DNA of 64,000 nt from Pseudescherichia vulneris NBRC 102420 (lineage in GTDB: Bacteria; Pseudomonadota; Gammaproteobacteria; Enterobacterales; Enterobacteriaceae): positions 186,001-250,000 of the forward strand of contig NZ_BBMZ01000007.1 of assembly GCF_000759795.1 (NCBI RefSeq), read 5' to 3'. The translations under genes were made by a program, and so were the position numbers. Under the pieces are notes generated by a model that saw nothing but the letters and a program-made list of their open reading frames with translations, was not told where the DNA came from and did no database searches. Below are positions 1 through 9,693 of this stretch, piece by piece (position 1 is the first letter of the stretch; each line of letters opens with the position of its first letter).

Positions 1-1
1 T

Positions 2-2575
2 CTGGACTATGCGATGTCGGTCATTGTTGGCCGTGCGCTGCCAGACGTCCGCGATGGCCTGAAACCGGTACACCGTCGCGTACTTTACGCCATGAACGTA
101 TTGGGCAATGACTGGAATAAAGCCTACAAAAAATCTGCCCGTGTCGTTGGTGACGTAATCGGTAAATACCATCCCCATGGTGATACGGCGGTGTATGACA
201 CCATCGTTCGTATGGCGCAGCCGTTTTCGCTGCGTTATATGCTGGTCGATGGCCAGGGTAACTTCGGCTCGGTAGACGGCGACTCCGCCGCAGCGATGCG
301 TTATACGGAAATCCGTATGTCGAAAATCGCCCACGAGCTGATGGCCGATCTGGAAAAAGAGACGGTCGATTTCGTTGATAACTACGACGGAACCGAACGC
401 ATTCCAGACGTCATGCCGACCAAAATCCCGAACCTGCTGGTCAACGGCGCGTCCGGTATCGCGGTAGGGATGGCCACCAACATTCCGCCACACAACCTGA
501 CGGAAGTGATCAACGGCTGCCTGGCCTACATCGACGATGAGAACATCAGCGTTGAAGGGCTGATGGAGCACATTCCAGGGCCAGACTTCCCAACGGCGGC
601 GATCATCAACGGTCGTCGCGGTATCGAAGAGGCCTATCGCACCGGGCGCGGCAAGATCTACATTCGCGCACGCGCGGAAGTGGAAGCCGACGCGAAAACC
701 GGTCGTGAAACCATCATCGTGCACGAAATCCCGTACCAGGTGAACAAAGCGCGCCTGATCGAGAAGATTGCCGAGCTGGTAAAAGACAAGCGCGTTGAGG
801 GCATCAGCGCCCTGCGCGACGAGTCCGATAAAGACGGCATGCGCATCGTGATCGAGATCAAACGCGACGCAGTGGGCGAGGTGGTGCTGAACAACCTCTA
901 CTCCCAGACGCAGCTGCAGGTCTCCTTCGGTATCAACATGGTTGCGCTGCACCACGGTCAGCCGAAGATCATGAACCTGAAAGATATTCTTTCTGCGTTT
1001 GTGCGCCACCGTCGTGAAGTCGTGACCCGTCGGACCATTTTTGAACTGCGTAAAGCCCGCGATCGTGCGCATATCCTTGAGGCGTTGGCGGTTGCGCTGG
1101 CGAACATCGACCCGATTATCGAGCTGATCCGCCGTGCTCCGACCCCGGCCGAAGCGAAAGCGGGGCTGGTGGCGCAGGCGTGGGATCTGGGCAACGTGGC
1201 GGCCATGCTGGCAGGCGCGGGCGATGACGCCGCGCGTCCAGAGTGGCTGGAGCCCGAGTTTGGCGTGCGTGACGGTAAGTACTACCTGACCGAACAGCAG
1301 GCCCAGGCGATCCTCGATCTGCGTCTGCAGAAGCTGACCGGCCTGGAGCACGAGAAGCTGCTCGACGAGTACAAAGAGCTGCTGGCGCAGATCGCCGAGC
1401 TGCTGCACATTCTCGGCAGCGCCGATCGTCTGATGGAGGTGATCCGCGAGGAGCTGGAGCTGGTTCGTGACCAGTTTGGCGACGCGCGCCGCACCGAGAT
1501 CACCGCGAACAGCTCTGATATCAACATTGAAGATCTGATCAACCGTGAAGATGTGGTGGTCACGTTGTCGCATCAGGGCTACGTTAAGTACCAGCCGCTG
1601 ACCGACTACGAGGCCCAGCGCCGCGGTGGTAAAGGCAAGTCCGCAGCCCGTATTAAAGAAGAGGACTTTATCGATCGTCTGCTGGTGGCCAACACCCACG
1701 ACACGATCCTCTGCTTCTCCAGCCGGGGTCGTCTCTACTGGATGAAGGTCTACCAGCTGCCGGAAGCAAGCCGTGGTGCGCGCGGTCGTCCGATCGTCAA
1801 CCTGCTGCCGCTGGAAGCCAACGAGCGTATCACCGCGATCCTGCCGGTGCGCGAGTACGAAGAGGGCGTCAACGTCTTTATGGCGACCGCCAGCGGCACG
1901 GTGAAGAAAACGGCGCTGACCGAGTTCAGCCGCCCACGTTCTGCCGGTATTATTGCGGTGAACCTCAACGAAGGCGACGAGCTGATTGGCGTGGATCTGA
2001 CCTCCGGATCTGATGAAGCGATGCTGTTCTCTGCCGCCGGTAAAGTGGTGCGCTTTAAAGAAGATGCCGTTCGTGCCATGGGTCGTACTGCGACCGGCGT
2101 GCGTGGTATCAAGCTTGCGGGTGAAGACAAAGTCGTTTCTTTGATTATTCCTCGTGGTGAAGGCGCCATCCTGACCGTGACTAAGAACGGCTACGGTAAA
2201 CGTACCGCAGAGACCGAGTACCCAACCAAATCGCGCGGTACTCAGGGCGTTATCTCCATCAAGGTCACCGAGCGCAACGGCTCCGTGGTGGGCGCGGTGC
2301 AGGTCACCGACACCGACCAGATCATGATGATCACCGATGCCGGTACGCTGGTGCGTACTCGCGTGTCGGAAGTGAGCGTGGTAGGCCGTAACACCCAGGG
2401 CGTGATCCTCATCCGTACCGCGGAAGATGAGAACGTAGTGGGTCTGCAGCGTGTGGCCGAGCCGGTAGATGACGAAGAGCTGGACGCAATCGACGGCACG
2501 GTGGCAGAGGGCGATGACGATATCGCCCCGGAAACCGACGCTGACGATGATGCAGCGGACGATAGCGAAGAGTAA
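2..2575 (+). CDS. gyrA: DNA gyrase subunit A (5' end outside window)
   Basis: Breakage-reunion subunit of the type II topoisomerase that puts negative supercoils into DNA as a GyrA2GyrB2 tetramer. The reading frame is open from base 2. By alignment with E. coli GyrA about 21 N-terminal codons are missing, and the first in-window Met (base 14) is residue 26. The active-site Tyr122 is visible at 302-304 in the AAMRYTE context, and the GyrA-box QRRGGKG lies in the C-terminal beta-pinwheel. The acidic tail (GDDDIAPE and following) matches the family end. Residue 83 is Thr (codon 185-187) and residue 87 is Asp (197-199). Thr83 is normal in several enterobacterial genera, so it is not proof of resistance. 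In E. coli the ato and yfa genes lie between gyrA and rcsC; here rcsC follows directly. Confidence 0.98.
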   Translation: MDYAMSVIVGRALPDVRDGLKPVHRRVLYAMNVLGNDWNKAYKKSARVVGDVIGKYHPHGDTAVYDTIVRMAQPFSLRYMLVDGQGNFGSVDGDSAAAMRYTEIRMSKIAHELMADLEKETVDFVDNYDGTERIPDVMPTKIPNLLVNGASGIAVGMATNIPPHNLTEVINGCLAYIDDENISVEGLMEHIPGPDFPTAAIINGRRGIEEAYRTGRGKIYIRARAEVEADAKTGRETIIVHEIPYQVNKARLIEKIAELVKDKRVEGISALRDESDKDGMRIVIEIKRDAVGEVVLNNLYSQTQLQVSFGINMVALHHGQPKIMNLKDILSAFVRHRREVVTRRTIFELRKARDRAHILEALAVALANIDPIIELIRRAPTPAEAKAGLVAQAWDLGNVAAMLAGAGDDAARPEWLEPEFGVRDGKYYLTEQQAQAILDLRLQKLTGLEHEKLLDEYKELLAQIAELLHILGSADRLMEVIREELELVRDQFGDARRTEITANSSDINIEDLINREDVVVTLSHQGYVKYQPLTDYEAQRRGGKGKSAARIKEEDFIDRLLVANTHDTILCFSSRGRLYWMKVYQLPEASRGARGRPIVNLLPLEANERITAILPVREYEEGVNVFMATASGTVKKTALTEFSRPRSAGIIAVNLNEGDELIGVDLTSGSDEAMLFSAAGKVVRFKEDAVRAMGRTATGVRGIKLAGEDKVVSLIIPRGEGAILTVTKNGYGKRTAETEYPTKSRGTQGVISIKVTERNGSVVGAVQVTDTDQIMMITDAGTLVRTRVSEVSVVGRNTQGVILIRTAEDENVVGLQRVAEPVDDEELDAIDGTVAEGDDDIAPETDADDDAADDSEE

Positions 2576-2603
2576 TTCTGCGCAGTCACTCTGAGCATTG
2601 ATG

Positions 2604-2630
2604 AAAGGGCCGGCAATCCGGCCCTTTTTC
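2604..2630 (+). terminator. gyrA rho-independent terminator
   Basis: A GC-rich hairpin (AAAGGGCCGG, loop CAAT, CCGGCCCTTT) is followed by a T-run about 30 bases after the gyrA stop codon. It separates gyrA from rcsC. Confidence 0.9.
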
Positions 2631-2702
2631 TTTGCGGTCTGCCCGTTTTACCGCTACCTTATCGACATCCTTTTTTGACCCTGACGGCGGAGCATCGCCA
2701 CG

Positions 2703-5546
2703 TTGAAATACCTCGTCTCTTTTCGTACTACACTCAAGGTTTCACGCTACCTGTTTCGGGCGCTGGCGCTGCTGCTTTGGCTGCTGATTGTTCTCTGCTC
2801 GGTGTTCTACATCGTCAACGCCCTGCACCAAAAAGAGTCTGAAATCCGCAAGGAGTTTAACCTCAGCTCCGATCAGGCCCAGCGCTATATTCAGCGCACC
2901 TCAGACGTGATGAAAGAGCTTAAGTACATCGCGGAAAATCGCCTGACGGCAGAGAACGGCATTCTGGCCTCTCGCGGCCCGAATACGCAGAACGACGTTC
3001 CCGATTTTCAACCGCTGTTTCCAGACTCTGACTGCGCGGCAATGGGCACGGCCTGGCGCGGCTCGCTGGAGTCGCTGGCGTGGTTTATGCGCTACTGGCG
3101 GGACAACTTCTCCGCTGCCTACGATCTCAACCGGGTATTTTTAATCGGCAGCGCAAATCTTTGCATGGCCGACTTTGGTCTGCGCGACGTGCCGCTGGAG
3201 CGGGAAAGCGCCCTGAAAAACCTGCACGAGCGCATCATGAAGTATCGCAATGCTCCGCAGGAAGAGCGTGGCAACAACATCTTCTGGATAAGCCAGGGCG
3301 CGCGTCCGGGCATCGGCTACTTCTACGCGTTGACGCCGGTTTATCTGGCTAACCGCCTGCAGGCGCTGCTGGGCGTTGAGCAGTCTATCCGCATGGATAA
3401 CTTCTTTACCCCGGGTACGCTGCCGATAAGCGTGACCATTCTCGATGAGAACGGCCATGCGCTGATCTCTCTGACCGGGCCGGACAACCGCCCGGAGATC
3501 GATCCGCGTTGGATGCAGGAGCGCTCCTGGTTTGGCTACACCTCTGGATTCCGCGATCTGGTGCTGAAGAAGAGCCTGCAACCCTCATCTCTGAGCGTGG
3601 TTTACTCGGTGCCGGTGGATCTGGTGCTGGAGCATATCCGCATGCTGATCCTCAACGCGGTGCTGCTTAACGTGCTGGTGGGGATCGCGCTCTTTACCCT
3701 GGCGCGGATGTACGAGCGACGCATCTTTATTCCGGCGGAGGCGGATGCCCAGCGCCTTGAAGAGCATGAGCAGTTCAACCGCAAGATTGTGGCCTCCGCG
3801 CCGGTGGGGATCTGTATTTTACGTACCCAGGATGGGACAAACATTCTGAGTAACGAGCTGGCGCACAACTACCTTAATATGCTGACCCACGAAGATCGGC
3901 AGCGGCTGACGCAGATTATCTGCGGTCAGCAGGTCAATTTTGTTGATGTGCTCACCAGCAACAACACCAACCTCCAGATTAGCTTTGTTCACTCGCGCTA
4001 CCGCAATGAGAACGTGGCGATCTGCGTGCTGGTGGATGTCTCCTCACGCGTAAAAATGGAGGAGTCGCTGCAGGATATGGCCCAGGCGGCAGAGCAGGCG
4101 AGCCAGTCGAAATCGATGTTCCTGGCAACGGTTAGCCATGAGCTGCGCACGCCGCTGTACGGCATTATCGGTAACCTCGATCTGCTGCAAACCAAGGCCC
4201 TGCCGAAAGGGGTCGATCGGCTGGTCACGGCGATGAACAACTCCTCCAGCCTGCTGCTGAAGATCATCAGCGATATCCTCGACTTCTCAAAAATTGAGTC
4301 GGAGCAGCTGAAGATCGAGCCGCGAGAGTTCTCCCCGCGCGAGGTGATGAACCACATTACCGCTAACTACCTGCCGCTGGTGGTGCGTAAGCAGCTCGGG
4401 CTGTACTGCTTTATCGAGCCGGACGTGCCGGTGATGATGGAGGGCGATCCGATGCGCCTGCAGCAGGTGATCTCCAACCTGCTGAGCAATGCCATCAAAT
4501 TTACCGACGTGGGCTGCATCGTGCTGCACGTGCAGCGCTCAGGGGAGTATCTCTCTATTCAGGTACGCGATACCGGCGTCGGCATTCCGGCCAAAGAGGT
4601 GGTTCGCCTGTTCGATCCCTTCTTCCAGGTGGGAACCGGGGTGCAACGTAACTTCCAGGGCACCGGGCTGGGGCTGGCTATCTGTGAGAAGCTGATCAGC
4701 ATGATGGACGGCGATATCTCTGTGGATACCGAGCCGGGAATGGGAAGCCAGTTTACCGTGCGTATCCCGCTCTACTCCGTTCAGTCTCCGCAGGCGATTG
4801 ACGTTGACGGCCTGGCCAACACCCGCTGCTGGCTGGCGATCCGCAACGCTTCCCTGTGCAGCTTTGTAGAGTCGCTGCTGGCCCGCAACGGCATCCGCAC
4901 CGAGCACTACGAAGGGCAGACCCCGGACGCGGACGATACGCTGTTGACCGATGACGCCCTCGACCAGCCCTGGCAGGGTAGGGCGGCGGTGATCTTCTGC
5001 CGTCGGCATATCGGCATTCCGCAGGAGCGCAAGCCCGGCGAGTGGACGCACAGCGTGGCGTCACCGCACGAGCTGCTGGCCCTGCTGGCGCGCATCTACA
5101 GCGTCAAGGTGGATACCAGCGAAACCGCGCCGGTACTCTCTGCCGAGACGCAGGATGCCCACAATGACGACATGATGATTCTGGTGGTGGACGATCATCC
5201 GATCAACCGACGTCTGCTGGCGGATCAGCTGGGTTCCCTGGGCTACCAGTGCAAAACCGCCAATGACGGCGTGGATGCCCTGAACGTGCTCAGTAAAAAC
5301 CACATCGACATTATTCTCAGCGACGTCAACATGCCGAATATGGATGGCTACCGCCTGACGCAGCGCATTCGCCAGCTGGGGCTGACTCTGCCGGTGGTGG
5401 GCGTGACGGCTAACGCGCTGGCGGAAGAGAAGCAGCGCTGTCTCGAGTCAGGCATGGACAGCTGCCTGTCGAAACCGGTAACGCTGGACGTATTGCAGCA
5501 GACGCTGGCGATCTATGCGGAGCGGGTGAGAAAGACGCGGGGATAA
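2703..5546 (+). CDS. rcsC: Hybrid sensor histidine kinase RcsC
   Basis: Inner-membrane hybrid kinase of the Rcs envelope-stress phosphorelay. It autophosphorylates and passes phosphate through its receiver domain to RcsD and then RcsB. At 947 aa it is close to the 949 aa of E. coli. Layout: TM1 about 20-42, periplasmic domain to about 310, TM2 about 315-335, then a cytoplasmic linker. The kinase core has His479 (codon 4137-4139) in SHELRTP and the ATP site DTGVGIP/GTGLGLAI. The C-terminal receiver carries Asp874 (codon 5322-5324) in LSDVNMPN. The start is a TTG, chosen because the following KYLVSFRTTLK matches the E. coli N-terminus and no in-frame ATG lies nearby. The gene is convergent with rcsB, as in E. 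coli. Confidence 0.97.
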   Translation: MKYLVSFRTTLKVSRYLFRALALLLWLLIVLCSVFYIVNALHQKESEIRKEFNLSSDQAQRYIQRTSDVMKELKYIAENRLTAENGILASRGPNTQNDVPDFQPLFPDSDCAAMGTAWRGSLESLAWFMRYWRDNFSAAYDLNRVFLIGSANLCMADFGLRDVPLERESALKNLHERIMKYRNAPQEERGNNIFWISQGARPGIGYFYALTPVYLANRLQALLGVEQSIRMDNFFTPGTLPISVTILDENGHALISLTGPDNRPEIDPRWMQERSWFGYTSGFRDLVLKKSLQPSSLSVVYSVPVDLVLEHIRMLILNAVLLNVLVGIALFTLARMYERRIFIPAEADAQRLEEHEQFNRKIVASAPVGICILRTQDGTNILSNELAHNYLNMLTHEDRQRLTQIICGQQVNFVDVLTSNNTNLQISFVHSRYRNENVAICVLVDVSSRVKMEESLQDMAQAAEQASQSKSMFLATVSHELRTPLYGIIGNLDLLQTKALPKGVDRLVTAMNNSSSLLLKIISDILDFSKIESEQLKIEPREFSPREVMNHITANYLPLVVRKQLGLYCFIEPDVPVMMEGDPMRLQQVISNLLSNAIKFTDVGCIVLHVQRSGEYLSIQVRDTGVGIPAKEVVRLFDPFFQVGTGVQRNFQGTGLGLAICEKLISMMDGDISVDTEPGMGSQFTVRIPLYSVQSPQAIDVDGLANTRCWLAIRNASLCSFVESLLARNGIRTEHYEGQTPDADDTLLTDDALDQPWQGRAAVIFCRRHIGIPQERKPGEWTHSVASPHELLALLARIYSVKVDTSETAPVLSAETQDAHNDDMMILVVDDHPINRRLLADQLGSLGYQCKTANDGVDALNVLSKNHIDIILSDVNMPNMDGYRLTQRIRQLGLTLPVVGVTANALAEEKQRCLESGMDSCLSKPVTLDVLQQTLAIYAERVRKTRG

Positions 5547-5558
5547 GGCAGAGAGAGT

Positions 5559-5590
5559 AAGCCGGGCAAGCGCAATGCGCCGCCCGGCTT
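5559..5590. repeat. REP-like palindrome between rcsC and rcsB
   Basis: An imperfect palindrome with arms AAGCCGGGC and GCCCGGCTT lies between the convergent ends of rcsC and rcsB. The GCCGGGC...GCCCGGC form and the placement between 3' ends are typical of enterobacterial REP elements. It may also act as a bidirectional transcript end. Confidence 0.6.
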
Positions 5591-5605
5591 AACGGTCAGA
5601 AAAGA

Positions 5606-6256
5606 TTAATCTTTGTCCGCCGGGCTCAGGGTCACGGAGGAGAGGTAGTTCAGCAGGGCGATATCGTTATCTACACCCAGCTTCATCATCGCGGATTTCT
5701 TCTGGCTGCTGATGGTTTTAATACTGCGGTTCAGCTTCTTGGCAATCTCGGTGACGAGGAAACCTTCGGCGAACAGACGCAGCACTTCGCTCTCTTTCGG
5801 TGACAGTCGCTTGTCGCCGTAGCCGCCAGCGCTGATCTTCTCCAGCAGGCGAGAGACGCTCTCCGGGGTAAACTTCTTCCCTTTCTGCAGCGAGGCCAGC
5901 GCTTTCGGCAGGTCGGCTGGCGCACCCTGTTTCAGGACAATCCCTTCGATATCCAGCTCCAGCACTGCGCTGAGGATGGCCGGGTTGTTGTTCATGGTCA
6001 GCACGATCACCGACAGGTTCGGGAAGTGGCGCTTGATGTATTTAATCAGGGTAATACCGTCGCCATATTTATCACCGGGCATGGAGAGGTCGGTGATCAG
6101 GACATGCGCATCCAGTTTGGGCAGGTTATTGATAAGCTGTGTTGAGTCTTCAAATTCACCGACTACATTCACCCACTCGATCTGTTCAAGTGACTTGCGA
6201 ATACCGAACAGTACAATCGGATGGTCATCGGCAATAATTACGTTCATATTGTTCAT
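5606..6256 (-). CDS. rcsB: Response regulator RcsB
   Basis: Output regulator of the Rcs phosphorelay. It controls capsule, motility, osmB, rprA and other genes as a homodimer or as a heterodimer with partners such as RcsA. At 216 aa it has exactly the E. coli length. The receiver domain (1-125) has acidic Asp10/Asp11 and phosphoacceptor Asp56 in LITDLSMPG. The LuxR/NarL-type HTH covers about 148-208 (LSPKESEVLRLFAEGF and following). The ATG at 6256 (MNNMNVIIADD) is preferred over an upstream in-frame ATG at 6301, because it matches the family start and has AAGG upstream. The upstream gene rcsD ends 16 bases before this start, so the two are probably co-transcribed. Confidence 0.97.
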   Translation of the reverse strand: MNNMNVIIADDHPIVLFGIRKSLEQIEWVNVVGEFEDSTQLINNLPKLDAHVLITDLSMPGDKYGDGITLIKYIKRHFPNLSVIVLTMNNNPAILSAVLELDIEGIVLKQGAPADLPKALASLQKGKKFTPESVSRLLEKISAGGYGDKRLSPKESEVLRLFAEGFLVTEIAKKLNRSIKTISSQKKSAMMKLGVDNDIALLNYLSSVTLSPADKD

Positions 6257-6272
6257 GTATAAGGCTACCTTG

Positions 6273-8939
6273 CTACAGCAAGCTTTTGACGTAGGCGTCA
6301 ATGTCGCTGATGTATTTTTCTATGCCTGAAACATCTTTCTCTCGAATTAAATGTTCCAGCGTTTCACATAATTGCTTGCCGGGAACCAAATTTAGCATGG
6401 CAAACACCCCTTTGAGGCGGTGCGCTGTCTGTGCCAGCGCCGCGAAATCGCTTACAGCCGCTTCAGTATACAACCTCTTAACATCGTCGGGTACTGTATC
6501 GACAAACAGGGCATAATAGCCGCTGGCATGCAGTTCGGCATTTTCATTTCCGCCCATTGGTGAGGGAGAGACCTCATCCTGCGCCAGCTGTTCTTCGATA
6601 AGCTGCAGTATCGCTTCCTGCATGGCAGTACTGATATTAAAGTTCACCCGCAGCTGGCCTGGGCCAATTTTCTGCACGGCGGCCTCATCATCGCTTAAAA
6701 GCAAGCCCGAGGCTGTAAGATTAGACGGATTATCCGTCAGGAACAGATCGTATTCTTGACTTATTAGCCTTTCATCAGGCGTGATGCAGCTTGCCCCCCA
6801 ATTTTCCAGCTGGCGAACCACGATATGGCGAATTTCGTTGGAGGTAATGTCGATCATCGCCACTACGTCGTCCAGCAGCTTCTCTTCGGATTCAACATCC
6901 TGTGCCTGGGCCGCCATCTTCACATGCAGCGTATAGCGGGTGCCTAAGCTTTCGCGTGCTTTAATGTTCAGATGTCCGCCGAGCTTACGCGCCAGCTGAT
7001 CGCACAGCCAGAAGGTGAGGGCGTTGGCTTTGCCGTAGCGATCGCTCTGGGTATCGTTAAGGAACGGGAAGTGCAGGTTGTCCACCTCGCTGGCCGTGAC
7101 CCCCTCGCCGGTATCGAGAATACGGAAAGTCAGGCGATCGTCCGCCGACTCATCGGTATCGACCTCAAGAGTAATTTTGCCGATCTGCGTGGTGGTCACC
7201 GCGTACTGGATCAGCATCAGCAGGATGCGCCTCAGCGCCTCGCGATCGCCGTGCCGCTCTTCGTTAGCGGGCAGGTTATTATTGATCAGCAGCTGCAGGC
7301 CTTTACGCTTGATGGTCGGCAGCACCTGGGGCACCACTTCATCAATCAGATCCTGAATCGAGAACTGGGTCAGCGTTCCTTTCCAGCTGTCGGTCTCCAG
7401 CATGTTTGCCAGCTGAATATCCTCTACCAGCTGCACCAGCGTCTGGGCGTGCTGCGCCAGATGATGGCTCTCATCGCTGTCGATGGCTGCGGCTTCTCCG
7501 GCAAGAGCCTGCATCGGCAGGCGGAGCGCATCGCCGATATGATGCATAAACGCCGAGCGGCCCTGCTGGTTTTTCTCATACAGACGCTGGGCCTGCTTGA
7601 GCTTTTTATTCACCAGTACCTCACGGTCCTGATCGCGAATAATAAAGATCTGCGTTCTCGGCACCACCTGACTGCGGAACTGGCGGATCTCATACAGTTC
7701 GTTGTTGACCGTCGCCTGGATCACGCCCTGGTGCTGATCCGCCATGCTGGTGATGTTTTGCAGGTTCAGATGCGGCAGCAGGTGATCGGCAATCTTGTTG
7801 CTAATCACCGTCCGGTTGGCCTCCTGGTCGTGCACCAGCAGCCCCAGCGGCAGCACGGAGACAATCTCTTCGTTCAGGGCGCGCAGCAGGCGCAGCTCGT
7901 TATTGGCACCCGGCGAGGACTGACCGTCAAGCTGGCGGCCCGGCTGATGGCGGAAGGTGGTAAAGCCAAACAGCGCCAGCGCCAGCAGGCCAACGTTGAG
8001 CAGCAGCGGCAGAACGATATTCTGTAGCGTCTCCAGCAGCAGGGTACCGAAAGGCACCTGCCACACCAGGCGCATATCCGTCGAGTTCAGCGAGGAGGAG
8101 ATCTCAATCTTCGCCCCGCTAAAGTTGATCGAAACGCTGTCCGCCGTCTCTTTGTCCGAGGTACGCAGGGGAGCAGGGCCGTTGTCCGCTTCGAGGCGGA
8201 AGCTGTCCATCGGCATACCGGGAGGAATGAGGTCGTTAATCGGCAGATCGAACGCCACCACCGTCGCCAGATGGCCTGGCTGGTTAAAGGTGGTGCGCAG
8301 GGTAAAGTAGTAGCCGTTTTGCCAGCTCAGGCTGCGCAGCGGAGAGAAGCTCTCCCGCTCGTCGAGGGCGTTAGCCTGCTGCAGCATCTCTGCCCGGCGA
8401 GAGTCGACGATATTATCGATGGTCGACTCCTTGAAGCCCGAAGAGAGATCCTTCAGCGGCAGGGTCGAGACCAGGATCATGCTGTTATCCTGGCCGTTAA
8501 GATAGTACATCGACCAGGGCACGGTCTCCGCGCCCCAAAGGGTATCGAGATAGGTCGAGATGCGCTGCGTCATCTCAAGAGTAGAGCTGTCGTGTGAGCC
8601 AAAGATCAGCGCTTCGGTTTTACGCCGCGGCTTCTCAAGGTAGTAGACGTCCTGCTTTAAACGCGTCTCCTGCAGACCGTCTGCGGGTGCGGCAGGCGCG
8701 GCGGCGATATTGTCGTAGATCTGCCACGTCGCATAGCGCCAGGTATCGACCCGCTTGTGCATCGCATGGGTGATGTCGACGATTTGATAGCTCTTATCCT
8801 TCAGCCATGCATTGACGGCGCTTTGCACCATGACGCCCAGGGTGACCAACAGAACGATAATCAGTAATAGAAAGAAACGGGTAATGTTGCCTGGTATCAG
8901 GGAAAACTTGCCAGGGATCATGCTGTCGGATCGACTCAT
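6273..8939 (-). CDS. rcsD: Phosphotransfer intermediate RcsD
   Basis: Inner-membrane phosphotransfer protein that relays phosphate from the RcsC receiver domain to RcsB. At 888 aa it is close to the 890 aa of E. coli. TM1 is at about 20-40, followed by a periplasmic sensor region and TM2 at about 305-328. Next comes a degenerate kinase-like domain that keeps the fold (RILDTGEG) but lacks the phosphoacceptor His motif. The C-terminal HPt domain has the phosphorylated His840 in AQTAHRLKG. The start at 8939 places the FSLIPGN segment at the same residue number as FSLLPGS in E. coli. The gene lies directly upstream of rcsB on the same strand. Confidence 0.96.
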   Translation of the reverse strand: MSRSDSMIPGKFSLIPGNITRFFLLLIIVLLVTLGVMVQSAVNAWLKDKSYQIVDITHAMHKRVDTWRYATWQIYDNIAAAPAAPADGLQETRLKQDVYYLEKPRRKTEALIFGSHDSSTLEMTQRISTYLDTLWGAETVPWSMYYLNGQDNSMILVSTLPLKDLSSGFKESTIDNIVDSRRAEMLQQANALDERESFSPLRSLSWQNGYYFTLRTTFNQPGHLATVVAFDLPINDLIPPGMPMDSFRLEADNGPAPLRTSDKETADSVSINFSGAKIEISSSLNSTDMRLVWQVPFGTLLLETLQNIVLPLLLNVGLLALALFGFTTFRHQPGRQLDGQSSPGANNELRLLRALNEEIVSVLPLGLLVHDQEANRTVISNKIADHLLPHLNLQNITSMADQHQGVIQATVNNELYEIRQFRSQVVPRTQIFIIRDQDREVLVNKKLKQAQRLYEKNQQGRSAFMHHIGDALRLPMQALAGEAAAIDSDESHHLAQHAQTLVQLVEDIQLANMLETDSWKGTLTQFSIQDLIDEVVPQVLPTIKRKGLQLLINNNLPANEERHGDREALRRILLMLIQYAVTTTQIGKITLEVDTDESADDRLTFRILDTGEGVTASEVDNLHFPFLNDTQSDRYGKANALTFWLCDQLARKLGGHLNIKARESLGTRYTLHVKMAAQAQDVESEEKLLDDVVAMIDITSNEIRHIVVRQLENWGASCITPDERLISQEYDLFLTDNPSNLTASGLLLSDDEAAVQKIGPGQLRVNFNISTAMQEAILQLIEEQLAQDEVSPSPMGGNENAELHASGYYALFVDTVPDDVKRLYTEAAVSDFAALAQTAHRLKGVFAMLNLVPGKQLCETLEHLIREKDVSGIEKYISDIDAYVKSLL

Positions 8940-9273
8940 CAGTGTGTCATCAGGCTGGTAAAAGTTAAGCTACTGGGTGGCGTACAGCAGGCAGTATAAA
9001 GGGTAATGCATGAATTTCCAGACTCTCTTCACCTCGGAAGCGGAACAAAACGCCAAAAACGCTATTTCAGCATAGCGAAACGGCAAACCTGTACAGGCTT
9101 TAAGCGATGGTATAAATATTCAACGAGAAGTGCGGGGAAATTGTACGAAATAACAAGATATTGTCGGAGCTTCACCTGGAGCACATTTTGTTTACTTTCC
9201 GTGATCATTAGTTAATAGTCGTTATGATTTCGGCACGGTAGCACATAATTGCGCAGTCAACGTAAAGAAAGGT
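8940..9273. other. Intergenic region upstream of rcsD
   Basis: There are 334 bases between the rcsD start and the 3' end of micF. The region should hold the rcsD promoter. Stop codons and weak start contexts argue against a gene, including a 69-codon open frame at 9006-9215. I see no further RNA gene or repeat. Confidence 0.5.
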
Positions 9274-9368
9274 AAAAAAAAGCCGAATGCAGAGCATTCG
9301 GCGAGAATTGGGGTAAACGGACATTCAGAGTCGAATGACGGTAATAAATAAAAGTTAATGATGATAGC
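9274..9368 (-). ncRNA. micF: MicF antisense small RNA
   Basis: MicF is an Hfq-dependent small RNA that pairs with the ompF mRNA start region and represses OmpF. On the minus strand the 5' end reads GCTATCATCATTAACTTT, the conserved ompF-pairing segment. The RNA ends in a stem GCCGAATGC/GCATTCGGC followed by eight T residues. Position (between rcsD and ompC, divergent from ompC), size near 95 nt, 5' sequence and terminator all match E. coli MicF. It is expected to share the OmpR-bound region with ompC. Confidence 0.93.
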
Positions 9369-9522
9369 GAGAGTTATTTTAGTAGCCCATCCACGATTTG
9401 TTTTGTCTTTCAGTGCTATGCTTTAAAAATCTTATAACTCATTGTTTTTTAACTGAGAAAATTATTTTTTGATTATTAGTGCGATATTTTTTAGCCATTG
9501 GTGCTGAAAAAAGTTCCCCAAA

Positions 9523-9605
9523 ATTTACAAAATGAAACACCTATCACCCTCCCTGAAACATATTAAAAGTTTTAGTAGCATTTTCTTGTTGGATTATTCT
9601 GTATT
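9523..9605 (+). promoter_or_regulatory. OmpR sites and promoter of ompC
   Basis: This block aligns with the E. coli ompC control region. It holds TTTACAAAATGAAACACC and CCTGAAACATATTAAAAG, in the places of OmpR boxes C1 to C3, and then TTTTAGTAGCATTTTC and GGATTATTCTG over the core promoter. Phospho-OmpR is known to activate ompC from these tandem boxes at high osmolarity. Assignment rests on sequence similarity and position. Confidence 0.8.
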
Positions 9606-9693
9606 TTTTAGGAGAATGGCTGAGCCGACTGATTTGACGCTCAATCAGTAAGCAGTGGCAACTATAAAAAGCATATAAATGAGGGTTAATAAC

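Noticed and set aside
6972..8027. Open frame of 351 codons opposite rcsD
   Set aside because: Antisense shadow; no start context and no family resemblance.
9006..9215. 69-codon open frame between rcsD and micF
   Set aside because: No ribosome site and no recognisable product; the region is expected to be the rcsD promoter.
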